Assembly (NCBI GenBank): GCA_050084515.1
Contig: CM114272.1
Coordinates: 31,310,001 to 31,374,000 of the forward strand
DNA: 64,000 nt
From: Blasia pusilla
Taxonomy: Eukaryota; Marchantiophyta; Marchantiopsida; Blasiales
Direction: 5' to 3'
Shown here: positions 31,249 to 41,836 of the stretch, in pieces
Layout: every line of letters starts with the position of its first letter
Position numbering within the stretch: the stretch's first letter is position 1
The notes under the pieces: model-generated
Seen by the model: only the letters and a program-made list of their open reading frames with translations
Database searches by the model: none
What the model was told of the DNA's origin: nothing
Made by a program: the position numbers and the translations under genes

Positions 31249-34200
31249 ATGACTGATGAGAACTTGGAATCCAATCAGAGTTCATCTTGAGATGGTATAG
31301 ATAATGTTCAACAAAGTCCTAATCCATACGAAGAAGAAAGGAATCGTAGAGTGAGAGAGAGAAAGGCCAAAGAGGCGGAGTTGTTTGGTGGGTGGAAGGA
31401 TTGGTAAGTATGATCTTGGATAACCTTTTTCTTTTGCTTTATTTGGTCAAGTGTATCATGTTCATATAGTGGTTGTACATTAGGAAATATAATAGAATTT
31501 GTCTGATCATATTTTGAAGGTTTTTGCTCCAAGGGTTGTGAAGGAGCGCAAGCCTTTGCCATTTTGGAATCCTTCTCTTCCACAAAGACGCAGCTTACGG
31601 TTGGAGGAGAAGACCACTAACCAAAGTGTAATCCCCGAGGAGACTTGAAAAGATTGTTCAGATAGTGATTCCAAAGACCCCTATTATAATCCACTCCTTG
31701 AGGTGGACTTCTTGGGGGCTGAAGAGGATGACGACTTGTGGCTGGAGGATGGGAGGGTACTACTTTCTCTTCACATCTTTTTGTTTTGCTACTCTCTTCA
31801 GATTTCAGAATTATGAATACTGTGTTAGCTCACAATGAGATGTCTGTTTTGAATAGCCTAAAGCAAAGGAGCGTCTAGTCAAACCATCCAAACAGGGAAG
31901 TGTACGAAATTCCACCAATACAAACGATGCGGTAATATAATTGTAGACATGGAGGAATATTCAACTATCTCTATATGTATGATTGGTATGTAATAAATTG
32001 AGTGGTAGAAGCGTGTCATTATGACTTCACTAATCTTTATTCATCAAATAGTCTCTAATTTAGTTTACTTACAAATTTACTTCCATGTGCAGCCCATGGA
32101 TGGAACTCCATCACAACCCATAATGCCTTCGCAAGCATATCCCCCTCCTCCACCCCCATGGGCACACAGCCAGATGCCGTTGTGGGTACCTATCATGATG
32201 CATTCACCGATGGGTTATGGAAGTCAATTTCAGCCACCATGGACCAATGGAGCTCAATCATCCATGAACATCCCATCCCCATGGGTAAGTAGGCTTACTA
32301 TTCTACGCTTTCTTGTTTTGCACACGGGAATTCAATTAATTGGAAGTCTAACTAGCTAATTGTATTTCTTTTGTGGACACAAGGGACATGGGCCATCCCA
32401 ACCGCCGTCCCCAACACCGTTGGCACCTCCATTGGCCGACGAGGATATGGACGATGAATTATACGGTAGTAGGTTGCGCAACACCAAGCCCATCAGAAAA
32501 TTTGACCTCGCAAGCAAGTGCATCTAAAGGTAACTTCTCACTTGGTTCCGAGTTTGCAAATTTATATTGAATAGGTTGTTGTATTATGAAAGGTGTGAAA
32601 GTGTTACTAGTATAAGTTGGTCCTATAGTTAATATAGTTCAACATAATTATGATTTGGTGAGTTAATAATGGTCGGCCCTATATTTTTGACATCTGAGAA
32701 TTTATATGGTGGTATATTTGTAGGAGAACGGCAGAGTTGCACAAAGCGTGATTTGTGGACTCGTGATGTCTCCATTAGGAAGGAGCAGAACTTAAAACCT
32801 AGATGTGAACTCATGCCAAATGGTATTTTGTCGCCTAGAGTTCCAGGTTATGAGCCTTGGCTAAATGAGTTGAAGGTATGGGTGATGAGGTACTTGGACT
32901 TATCATGCATTGAGATTAGTAAATTAAATTGGGTGATTTGGATGATGTGAAGTTGGAGATGGAATGGCAGCACAAAGCATTAAATGTACTCATGGAAATG
33001 GTATCCAAACTTACTTCAAAGGATGTATCTTCAACACCACATCAGATTTCTAGTTCCCCGCCATCCAATTCTCAACCATATGCAACAACGGATGAGAAGC
33101 TCACATCAGGTAGCCCATTCTCATTCTTCCGCCCTTGATTTTCAATGGTTATAACTACTTGTCCTTTTCAGCATGAGTATTTCACAAGTGACTTTCTTTG
33201 TTTTGAATAACTTACAGTCACTGTTGAACCTATACCAACGTCTACAGCCGGACAATTAGGGAAGAGGAAGATCTCCACACTAAAAGAGGCAATGGCAACT
33301 ACACAATCTGGTGGTCAGTAGAGAGTTTAGCTTCACTAGATGTAGGATCTTATAATATAATTACTTGTTGAAGTGAAGAATCTGGTTTTACAATTCATTT
33401 CTCAATACTTGGGTTGTTGAAGTGCCAGAACGGAGCAACAAAAGGAGAAGTTCCACAAAAAGTGCAGATGGTGATACTCGAATCACTCGTAAGTATGTCA
33501 TCCTTGGCATAATGAATTTATCTGTGGCATAGTTTTCAAACTATCCACAAAACAATACTCATTTCTTCCTACAACGTTCAATGGAATTTGTCGTGCATAA
33601 TGTGCAGAAAACGTGAGTATGGATAGCCAAGCCAAATCATCACCAGCCAAAAGACATAAGTCTAGGCTACAATGTGATAGTTTGAATGAGCAGGAAAGTG
33701 AAATCAGATAAGGCTCATCTAAGAAAATAACTAAGGTAATTTATCTCATCTATAATGGCCTCTTCTATTCAAGGTTTATATGACGACACTGATATTTCTT
33801 GTTGTGGACAGTCAAATGGTCGTCTAGGACTTGTGAACTTTTCGCATCATCTTCCGAAATCGGGATGGTCTTTCAAACAGGTATATCATAGCATTTTTTT
33901 ATTTTCAGATTTATGGTGCAAATGCATGTGGAAAGAATTTGAATTGATACTAACTAAATGCTTGTGTATTTTTTTAGCTACGAATTGGTGATCACGTAAT
34001 ACTCACCAAGCCAAAGTTGAGTAGGATGGTGCTTGAGTCACGAGTTATATCAGGTTTTGGTGGAAGAGACAAGTTCCATGCCAAAGACATCCCCTTAGGC
34101 GTGGTGAGGGTTGATCTAAACGAGGTGTTCGAACCAAAACATGCTTTGTGGATGCCAAATTTGATAGACGAACCTGCACAAGAAACATTTGGTGATGCTC

Positions 34201-34253
34201 TTGGCTCAAGCATGCTCTGGCCAAAGATGCATATGAGAAAGGTGATTCACTAG
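31249..34253 (+). CDS. CACTA second gene, TNP1-like (Transposase_24-type C-terminus), many exons
   Basis: A chain of short exons can be followed: MTDENLESN..QSPNPYEEERNRR (31,249-31,405, donor GTAAGT), KVFAPRVVKERKPLPFWNP and an acidic end GAEEDDDLWLEDG (about 31,518-31,755), a Pro-rich exon with PPPPPPWAHSQMPLW (32,094-32,284, donor GTAAGT), ADEDMDDELYGSRLRN (about 32,385-32,530), RQSCTKRDLWTRDVSIRKEQ (about 32,725-32,876), a coiled segment EMEWQHKALNVLMEMVSK (about 32,945-33,110), basic KRRSSTKSADGD and KSSPAKRHKSR exons, and a last exon 33,979-34,253. The last exon (GDHVILTKPKLSRM, VISGFGG, IPLGVVRVDLNEVFE, ETFGDALGSSMLWPK) resembles the C-terminal block of TNP1/En-Spm proteins, the DNA-binding partner of TNP2. 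One or two in-frame stops lie in the chain (31,287 region), so the exact exons are uncertain. Confidence 0.6.
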
Positions 34254-34859
34254 AGTAGTCTTTTCTTTTGGCACCCAACTATCTAAGGTGCAATAACTTT
34301 GTTTTCATGGATGACATAATCTCTCTTGCTCTTTCAAGATGAGATCATAAACCCTACTATATTTGATCTTTTTTTTTTAATCTATTTTTGGATTATAACC
34401 CTATGTAATAATGATTCATTTTGTAATTTGGTGTATGGAAGCTACTCTTTAGTGACATTCCACCCTTCAAAATCTGTTTTCAAGAGTATGTTTTCATTAT
34501 TTGCTTGGTTAATTGCTTGTGTATGTTTTGTTTGTAGCAAGACATTCTTATTACATCTCTTTCTAAACTCAGAGAAAATTCATGTAGTTTCTTGAATACA
34601 TCAAGATGCCACTACTCAATATAACAACATAGTGCTCATGTCCTACTTCCATATAGTTGAGTTGACATGTTTCTGGATATATGATGTTGTTTTAGTTATG
34701 TGCGTTTTTTTTCAAAATTATACTATGTGCTAAGGTGAACGCTTAAGTGTTCACCATACAAAATGGAAAAAAGGATTTCAATAATTCAGATCCATTAATT
34801 CTTGCACCGTTCAAAAGGCATAATAAACATTCCAAAATATCCAAAATTTATATTCCCAC
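34254..34859 (+). other. CACTA 3' region downstream of the TNP1-like gene
   Basis: AT-rich, no recognisable domain; likely 3' UTR and spacer before the subterminal repeats. Confidence 0.45.
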
Positions 34860-35574
34860 TAGTCATATCAATATAACTTGCACAGAACCGTTCAAAAACT
34901 AAAGTAGTAAGCTTCAAGTTCTCTCTAGTCATAATTGTATGACTCATGCACTTCTGTTGCAATGACTACATAATTTCCGCTACTCACATAGTCATATCTT
35001 TGTGACTAAACCAGTTGTGTCCGCTTTTATAGTAGTCATGTAATTCTACTCTTCTAGTCATAGTACATGACTACATGAGTCCATACCAACATTTCAATAA
35101 AATAAAATGACTTCATGAGTTGCTAACTAGAACTGAATGCAATACACTTTGTGCATTTTGATAGGATATTCTGAACTTTTGCACACCAACCATGACTAAA
35201 GGATTCGTTGGTGGTAGCTAGAAAAATACACATATGACTAGATGAGTCGTACTCAAGTCCACAGCATCAGTGATATGTCACAGCAATAGTCCATATCATC
35301 AATGACACATCACACTAAATAGTCCATGTCACTGATGATGTGTCATTATTCCACGTCATCTGAGTGACGTGTCAGTCATGGCCTCATGACTACACCCTCG
35401 AGTCATATACCAATCTCCACCTAAGCTGACCATCCTAGTTAGCCTAGTCACCAAACAAATATGACTTGGGTTTTGTGTCTAAAGTAGTCGTCAGTCATCG
35501 TTAGTCGTGGTATGTAAAGTATGACTCAAATGAGTCATATAACCTAGTCATAAAACCAGGGATTTCTTCTAGTG
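34860..35574 (+). repeat. CACTA right subterminal repeats and terminal inverted repeat
   Basis: Dense copies of TAGTCAT, ATGACTA and TGACTC in both orientations (for example near 34,930, 35,000, 35,030, 35,060, 35,240, 35,400, 35,500-35,550), followed by the end ATTTCTTCTAGTG. The CATCAGTGATATGTCA / CATCANTGANACNTCA-like run at 35,265-35,375 is an additional short tandem motif. CACTA transposases bind such subterminal arrays. Confidence 0.8.
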
Positions 35575-35577
35575 AAA

Positions 35578-36240
35578 TTGGAGGGGCGCTCCACTCTTGC
35601 ATATGCCCTCCGCAACTCCTCGTGTGGTACCAAGTTGGTCCACCAAAGACGCGGGCAATCTGCTCGTGAATCCACACTCGCCGCATCAACAAAACTGCCA
35701 AGCCGATCCATGTGCGCACCTGATGTCCACTTATCACCACACGGAACCTCTAATTGCCCAAAATTGGTACAACCTCTAGAATGTATGATGGAGGACGAGA
35801 CTGATGCTCTTGCAAGTGTTGCAAGATCCGTATCATCTCCCAAAATAACCTAGATCGAGAGTCACCTAATCTGCTACCCCGTCTAGCTCTCGACTGGCCT
35901 TGATATGGCCAACCAATAATGACCAAGTCTATGGTTCCTACTCGCTCCAAGTCCTGCGCCCCCAACAATGAAATATCCCTTGGTAGGGAACTCTGGTAAC
36001 TCTAAATGGCGGACGCAGACAAAAAGTCAAGAAAACGGAGGCGTAACTGCGCCACATGGTGAAGTGAAGCGCGCCTCGCAACATCATCAATCTCCACGCG
36101 CACTCCTGCTTATGAAACAACAGCTAATCTAGTGCTGATCCCTCCAAAGAGATCCAACACCCGAATATCCTTCTCTAGGATGCACCACACAATCGGGGTG
36201 ATGTCCAAAGGGGTCATAGTAGCACTCGTGGCTACCTAGA
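35578..36240 (-). pseudogene. E2 C5-cytosine methyltransferase, motif-bearing part
   Basis: Motif I LDLFGGIST is at about 36,131-36,157, followed by VEIDDVARRAS and AQDLERVGTIDLVIIGW. Motif IV reads GWPYQGQSRARRG (codons 35,899-35,913): the Pro and Gln of PCQ are kept, the catalytic Cys is Tyr (TAT). DSRSRLFWEMIRIL and YILEVVP (motif VI, 35,765-35,782) follow, then SFVDAASVDS and PRLWWTNL (motif VIII, 35,631-35,657). A stop after motif I and the CACTA insertion at 35,577 break it. The match to motifs is better than in E1 and settles the family. Confidence 0.87.
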
Positions 36241-36928
36241 GTTCCTTTGACTCGTCACACTCTGGTGCAAATGTCTTGCTCCACGTGGTCTTCACATGCT
36301 TAGTGGCTAAGCGTCGAAGTTCCTTAGTCAAGCCCCAAAGGGGCACCTCTCCTCCACGGACTGATGCGGCTACCATGACACTCCTCTCCATAGAAATTTC
36401 AAGAATGGACAACATTGGCTCCACATCGGCTCTCGTCAAGCCCAATCCTCTGAATGACGCTTTCCCCAACATCAGGGGTTGCGCTCGCGAATCCAACAAG
36501 AGGTGCTGTGGACTAGAAGCTCTACCTCTTGGACTCACCAACTGGAAGACCTCTCCCCGGTTATCTAGCAACACAACACCAGGAGAAGCCATGGCACGCT
36601 CTATCGCGGGTCTAGCCGGCATCTCTGCCATCCTAGCAACTGCAGCCTGCCATGAATCTGACATGGACGGCCCGAGCATCCGCTTCAACGGTAGGTCCAT
36701 CATCTCCTCTACAATCACCTTTGAACGTGATGCAGGAACTCCAACTCCACGCTCACATAGCGTAGCGGCTAGCCGGAAAACCTCGACGGGCGTACCTCCC
36801 AACGTGATAATATTGCAAGTAGTAAACAACGGAGCACGGTACACCACTGTGGTCGCCCCCAACATTGTACTCGACACATGCTCCTCCTTAGCATCAACAA
36901 TAGGAGTCATTGCACTTGCTTCTCCCAT
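36241..36928 (-). pseudogene. E2 protease region with internal deletion
   Basis: A 230-codon frame reading EEHVSSTMLGATTVVYRAPLF, VVLLDNRGEVFQLVS (active-site position D-N-R-G), PLMLGKASFRGLGLTRADVE, then directly ISMERSVMVAASVRGGEVPLWG of the linker. Compared with E1, about 390 bp including the ILVGG...DYW end of the protease are missing; GAAAT occurs at both deletion edges in E1 (about 7,243 and 7,635). Confidence 0.7.
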
Positions 36929-37258
36929 CGCCCTCCGTGCCTATACACCAATAACATCACCAACTCTCCGAGAACTCTGATCATGAACCAACAATAGGGT
37001 CCTCATCACTTTAGACAAAGTGTAAGATTGAGGAAGCCTAGCCTGTTTCTTGGCTTCCTCTCGCTATGGATCCAACTCTGCAGCTGCTCCACACGTCATA
37101 AGTACGGCAGCCTCCATCTGGATGACCCCGCACATCCAACCAAGATCCTCCATATCTCTGACTGCTCCATATGATGTCGATGCCCCGGATCCGATATCGG
37201 GTAACCTCAATGCCATATCTGTAATCTGCTCCTGTAGATGTTGTATCTGAGCAGCCAT

Positions 37259-38270
37259 CCCAGTGTCGCGCCCCTACTCTCCTTGAACTTCAATCTTTAG
37301 TGTTGCGGAAGCGTGCGTTCAGTAGGTCACGAACTCATCGCCGATCTGCACCCAAACACGCACTCTCGTTAGTCGGGTTTGGCCAACCGGCGTTCCAACC
37401 CACCGAGTCCTAAACTCGGCGTCTCCTCAAGCTCAACCTCCTTAGTTCCTAGCTCCCAACACATGGCAAGTCCTTCAAGACTTGGAACAGACTTCTGGTT
37501 AGTCGAGGGATCTGCAAACGGCACTTGCACGCCTAGCGATCCCAACTATTCAACGGTTCTCGTGTGAGTTCGAACCAAGAGACCCAAGTAATTGAGTCGC
37601 GGCGTGAAATCCAAGAGGGATGTCTAAAATCGCCTCAATGGACTTGGTGTAGGTTTTCCAACCCAACGCCCAAACTCACGTTCCGTTCCATGCCCTTGAG
37701 CCGCCCCGCGGCGCCCAAAGTGGGGTTTGGGTTCCAAGCACTCTCGGAGACCTTCCCCCTTACTAGTACTTCTGGGTTTCTCCAATAACCCCTCCCCTTT
37801 GGGAAAAGAGGTTCGGGCCCTTCCTTGTGGCCCTCAACCCGACTCCATTTACAATCGTTTTCGGGTCGTATCTCGGCCGCTGCTTATGCGTTTGCAGCGA
37901 TCTTTGGTGTGTTTGAACCAACTCTTCATAAGCTTTCCAACGCACTCTTATTTGCTCCAAACGCATCTTGGCGCTAAAAGTAATTGCCATAAATACAGTC
38001 GGAAACTCTCAAACGCAAGTGGCGTTCAAAATCCGGATCTTTCCTTTGGTAACCCACTTCCTAGACTCGACTTCTTTCATGTCTCATTCCACGTTTGGTC
38101 CAGGTTTCTGAGTTGCGACCATCACATCTGAAACGCGACTTCTTGCTCGCGTCTCATCTCTTGTCTCCTCTTTGAGACAACTCCAACGCGCAAACCATCT
38201 TAGCGTGAGCCCGCTAATGTTCCGATGTTCCGCTTGGCACTTGTTTGGTCATGAGGGTCGCGACACCCAA
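37259..38270. mobile_element. Solo LTR of an unrelated LTR retrotransposon, with 5-bp target duplication
   Basis: 37,264-38,265 (1,002 bp) starts TGTCGCGCCCC and ends GGGTCGCGACA, giving TG...CA termini with a 7-bp inverted repeat TGTCGCG/CGCGACA. It is flanked by CCCAG (37,259-37,263) and CCCAA (38,266-38,270). E1 has the uninterrupted sequence CATCCCAGCCTCACG at about 8,486-8,500. No internal coding region is present, so recombination between two LTRs of a full element is the simplest source. It is not similar to the E1/E2 LTR. Confidence 0.85.
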
Positions 38271-38690
38271 CCTCACGCTGGGCGTCTCCCTCAGCGTGTC
38301 TAGGTGGTGGGACTCTACCTCCACGGACAACTCCACCATCCTGTCGAGCAACTCGGTTCCCGGTCCCCAACGGGACCACTTGGTACACGTCCTCTAGGCC
38401 TACCTGGACCAGCAACTCGCTCTGGTGCCCTCTCTGGCCCTCGGTCCAGACGTAACTCAGGATATAAATTGAAACATCTAATGAGTGTGTGACCATACCT
38501 TTGACAATAGTCACAATGATAACCTCCTAGTGCAGCACCATCTCCTCTTCCATAGTGAGGCACACGTCCATGATCTTGACAAGTGCAATCGTGCTGATGA
38601 TGGGCTCCATCACATGACCAACAAGTAATAGTAGGCGATTGTTGCTGAGCCGTATATGAAGGTGCAGGTCTCTGTGGCATGGCCTCGCGG
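38271..38690 (-). pseudogene. E2 nucleocapsid with two intact zinc knuckles
   Basis: Reads CWSCDGAHHQHDC (38,585-38,623) and CDYCQRYGHTLIRC (38,474-38,515), the second a canonical C-x2-C-x4-H-x4-C knuckle and the first one residue shorter. A Gly/Arg/Pro-rich basic tail follows and is truncated by the solo LTR at 38,265. Confidence 0.8.
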
Positions 38691-38939
38691 TATCCTCCCT
38701 ATGCTCGCGGTGCCACAGTTAACCTATCTCAGAGTCCATGTTGTTGCACTGGTGGTCCAGGCAATCATTGCTACTCTCACCCATAACCCATGGTGGCTAC
38801 GTTCTCCTCCGCCATATTGCGCGCAATGTTCTTGGCGGTCCTAAAAACATCTCTCAACGTAGGGGAGGTATTCATAAGAAGCATCCCTCCTACACCTATG
38901 TCCGCAGGTGCGATCCAATAATCGCGTACCATGAGTGGA

Positions 38940-39723
38940 TAGCCTGAGCCTCTATCATCCTTGAGTGACGTTGATCAACCAACGCAGCAAGTGTAAGCCT
39001 CACGCAAACTCTCACCTGGGCGCCTCTGGAAGTCATGGATGCTCCGCAACTTCTCCGTACGTATCCTTTGGTAGCTCGCCCTCAACTCAGCGAAGAACTC
39101 AACCACGGGGTTGAACTTGGGATGAACCAATTAGACGGTGCAACTACTCCAATGCAAGTGACCCCTCCTAAAATATCACTAGTGGAAGAGGAAGTAGCCT
39201 CTCCTGACTCCTCCTTCTCATCTGAGAACGGCTCCGTCCATGACACATAGTGTGGGTTTTACTAGAGTCGCCATGCCCCAATCTCCTAGGCATATCTGTG
39301 GGAGAACTCATGGTAATCGTCCATGGGCGCCCCCTCTAAATGGTGGAACATATTATTCCATGCTATAAACGGGTTGAACTATCTAGATTTCCTAGCCTGC
39401 TGTGAGTCACACCAACTCCTAGACTCCGTAATGAAATCATGTAGCTCTATAGTACATATAGCACCCGAAAACGTATGCGGTCCTCTACCCTGGTCGTCCA
39501 TCTCGTACACCCATCTAGTAGGACCACCCAATGTGTACAGTGGATCACTAACACACTCCTCTATACATTTCCCCTTGTATGAAGATGACACAAAAGGAGA
39601 TCGAGATGGTCTCTCACGTGGAGATCCTCGGAACCTTGCACCACTCCGAGCTACTCTCAAGTCCACTACCTCATCTCTCAGAATCCCGAAAGGACGCCGT
39701 GATGGCCCTTGTGCCCCTCTCAC
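38940..39723 (-). pseudogene. E2 Gag (capsid) region
   Basis: 39,379-39,723 reads MRGAQGPSRRPFGILRDEVVD and WVYEMDDQGRGPHTFSGA, FITESRSWCDSQQARKSR, homologous to E1 Gag. The remainder down to about 38,940 (with the ELRASYQ..DFQRRP region) is in broken frames. Confidence 0.6.
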
Positions 39724-41317
39724 AAGATCATTCTCAATCTCATAAGTTATCCCTCAATCATTCAAACTTAACATGCAACACTCAATCTACACACTCTCAT
39801 TGAGACGTGTGCTATGCGGCAACAAGCAACGTGGTGTGGCAAATGAACTAATCTATCGTCTCATCGAGAAACCATCTTCAACTCTGGACATCCCACACAG
39901 ACCTATATCCCCTAAACCCATACATCATCGATGCTCTCAGCATTAGCACGAAACCCAATATCCCAAATAACTTCCCAATACCCAAAAAATCCCTCACACG
40001 TGTAGGGTAAAAGACCTAAATTGGTAAAGTGACAATAATATCGATGTTGCTCCTTGACATCTGCAAATCTCAACCCCAACTTGGCCGTGAAGACAACTCC
40101 TCTAATCAGCAAGTCGTACTCATCTCGTATTGATGCTGCTCAAACCTTCTCTATGTGCCATGCAGGTCCAACGGTTCGGTGCGGCATCGGCGGCACAGAA
40201 CGGCTACAAACGGCACGGCACTCGGAAATGGGGTACGGCACTCGGCGGCATATCCTCCTTAATATGAAATTCACACACTCTACTCCTTAGTGAAGGAGTG
40301 GCTCCGCGATCGAGACGGTGCGGTGCGGCCACGAGCGGCACGGTGTGGAAATCGGCCGCGCGTTGCGGTTTCAGGCGTCACGGCACGGTACTCGATCGTC
40401 GTCGAGCGGCTACCAATCACAACCTACCATCATGAAATGAAAACTCAAACACCATAACCCGAGGTCACCTACCATCACTAGTTGAGGATGGAACTATGAT
40501 GATGGCAGTGGCCAGAAGAAAGTACGTGATGGAGACGCAAGTAAGAGAATCAACGGTTGTTGTGGAAGACTCTCCATTGCGTAATGGCAGCAATGACAAC
40601 CAAGGGTGGACAACGGCCGAATGCGGATCTGAGCACCGCTAGGCGGCGGCGGCAACCGATAATGGATGGTGTACGATGATTATGATGGTGGACTGTCGAC
40701 GGTGACGGTTGATGGCAGACCGTTGATGGTGACTATGACATCGACGGCCGCCGCGGGCGCGGCGGCTGGTTTAGGGTTTGAACAATTTAACCCTAAAACC
40801 CCCCTAGCAATGACAGTTTTTCAAGATTGACCATAATTTTTTCTCGGAACTCCAAATTACGCAATGTCTATTGCACAGCGTGCACAACTTCACGATCTAT
40901 GACAACGTCAAAAAATATTTTGAATTGGACATTCCAATAAGAACTTACGGGGACTGTCGTAAAGCTCAATGTCTCTTTCTCCTACACAAAATTTGGCAGC
41001 GCTTCCTCGGTGATTTCTCCCAACGAAATATAAAACCTATGAGAACACAAATCAGCAAACTAGATGGTGCTTCCAAGAGCACCCGCATGGCGCAATCCGC
41101 CCCCATACTCAATTCCTATAAAAAATTGGGGAGTGCCTCCGCGTGCCAGTTTCCCGTACAAAAAATCAGCAAAGCAAAACAACAAAATTACACGGCTCTT
41201 GCTCCGGTGAGCACTGCCATCAGCCATGAACTGGGGGGGGTCCCTCCAACCTGCACGAAACATCGAGCAACCAACGAGCTCCCCCATGAAGCTCTCTCAC
41301 TCACTCATTTCTCTTTT
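39724..41317 (-). other. E2 leader between LTR and Gag
   Basis: Homologous to the E1 leader, with the 66-codon frame at 39,912-40,112 and the CGGCAC-rich part at about 40,165-40,400. Plus-strand frames such as 40,871-41,455 are antisense and cross the LTR boundary. Confidence 0.5.
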
Positions 41318-41836
41318 TGTAAAATACGATCCAATCTCTCTCACAACACCATAGTTCTCACATGTGTGCACTCTTACATGTCTTTCTCAATATCAAACCA
41401 AACCCACACTCCTAATGAGAGGCTTGGGTTACACTCACAAGGCAAGATATCATAGCTCGGCCGCATTGTGCCAAGAGGTTCAACAAAGAGAGAATGAACT
41501 CTCAAGCTTTCTCTCCTTGAGGTATACCCTTCCCTGCCCCAAGCTCTCTCCATGGTAACCTATGGTCCCAAGTCACCTCCTTGGTTCTTAACCTGATGTA
41601 GGAGGTGAAGCATCACTTACCAAAAATAGAAAGTCAACAATATACTCGAAATGGTACTTACCTAAAATAGAAAGTTCCTCAATATAGCTCCAAATAAGCC
41701 GAAACGAAGGGAAAAAATATGCTCTCTCAGGTTTTCCGGGGCCTCAATAGTTCATCCTCGACCTCCTCAACTTGTCCGCCATTACTCGAAAAGGTGCTCT
41801 ACTAGATCTCATCGATCTATTCTAAAAGACGTAACA
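41318..41836 (-). repeat. E2 5' LTR (519 bp)
   Basis: Minus-strand start TGTTACGTCTTTTAG and end TATTTTACA. Flanked on the right by AGGCATCC, the same flank as E1. Confidence 0.75.

Larger units (their letters stand above)
23646..35574 (+). mobile_element. CACTA (En/Spm) transposon, complete with both ends, nested in gypsy E2
   Basis: The left end starts CACTAGAAGAAAT and the right end is its exact reverse complement over 13 bp; further imperfect pairing (GGTTTT..GACTAG) extends the inverted repeat to about 31 bp. The element is flanked by AAA at 23,643-23,645 and 35,575-35,577, the 3-bp target duplication expected for CACTA elements; E1 shows the unoccupied CAACAAA site. Inside are a tandem-repeat region (about 23.9-26.8 kb), a TNP2-like gene, a TNP1-like gene, and subterminal AGTCAT repeats. 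Length is 11,929 bp. The genes carry a few stops but splice sites and domains are well kept, so this element is young. Confidence 0.93.
19066..41836 (-). mobile_element. Ty3/gypsy retrotransposon E2, split by a CACTA element and a solo LTR
   Basis: The left half (19,066-23,645) holds, on the minus strand, 3' LTR, 3' UTR, PHD finger, integrase, RNase H, reverse transcriptase and the C-terminal end of the methyltransferase. The right half (35,578-41,836) holds the rest of the methyltransferase, protease, nucleocapsid, Gag, leader and 5' LTR. Removing the CACTA element and one AAA restores the E1 reading order across the join (6,395-6,410). Compared with E1 it also lacks about 390 bp of the protease C-terminus. 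The copy is inactive: stops in the reverse transcriptase, truncated protease, broken methyltransferase. Confidence 0.88.

Noticed and set aside
2671-41836. E1 and E2 as two independent gypsy insertions
   Set aside because: They share the same right flank including an unrelated hAT relic, which independent insertions would not.
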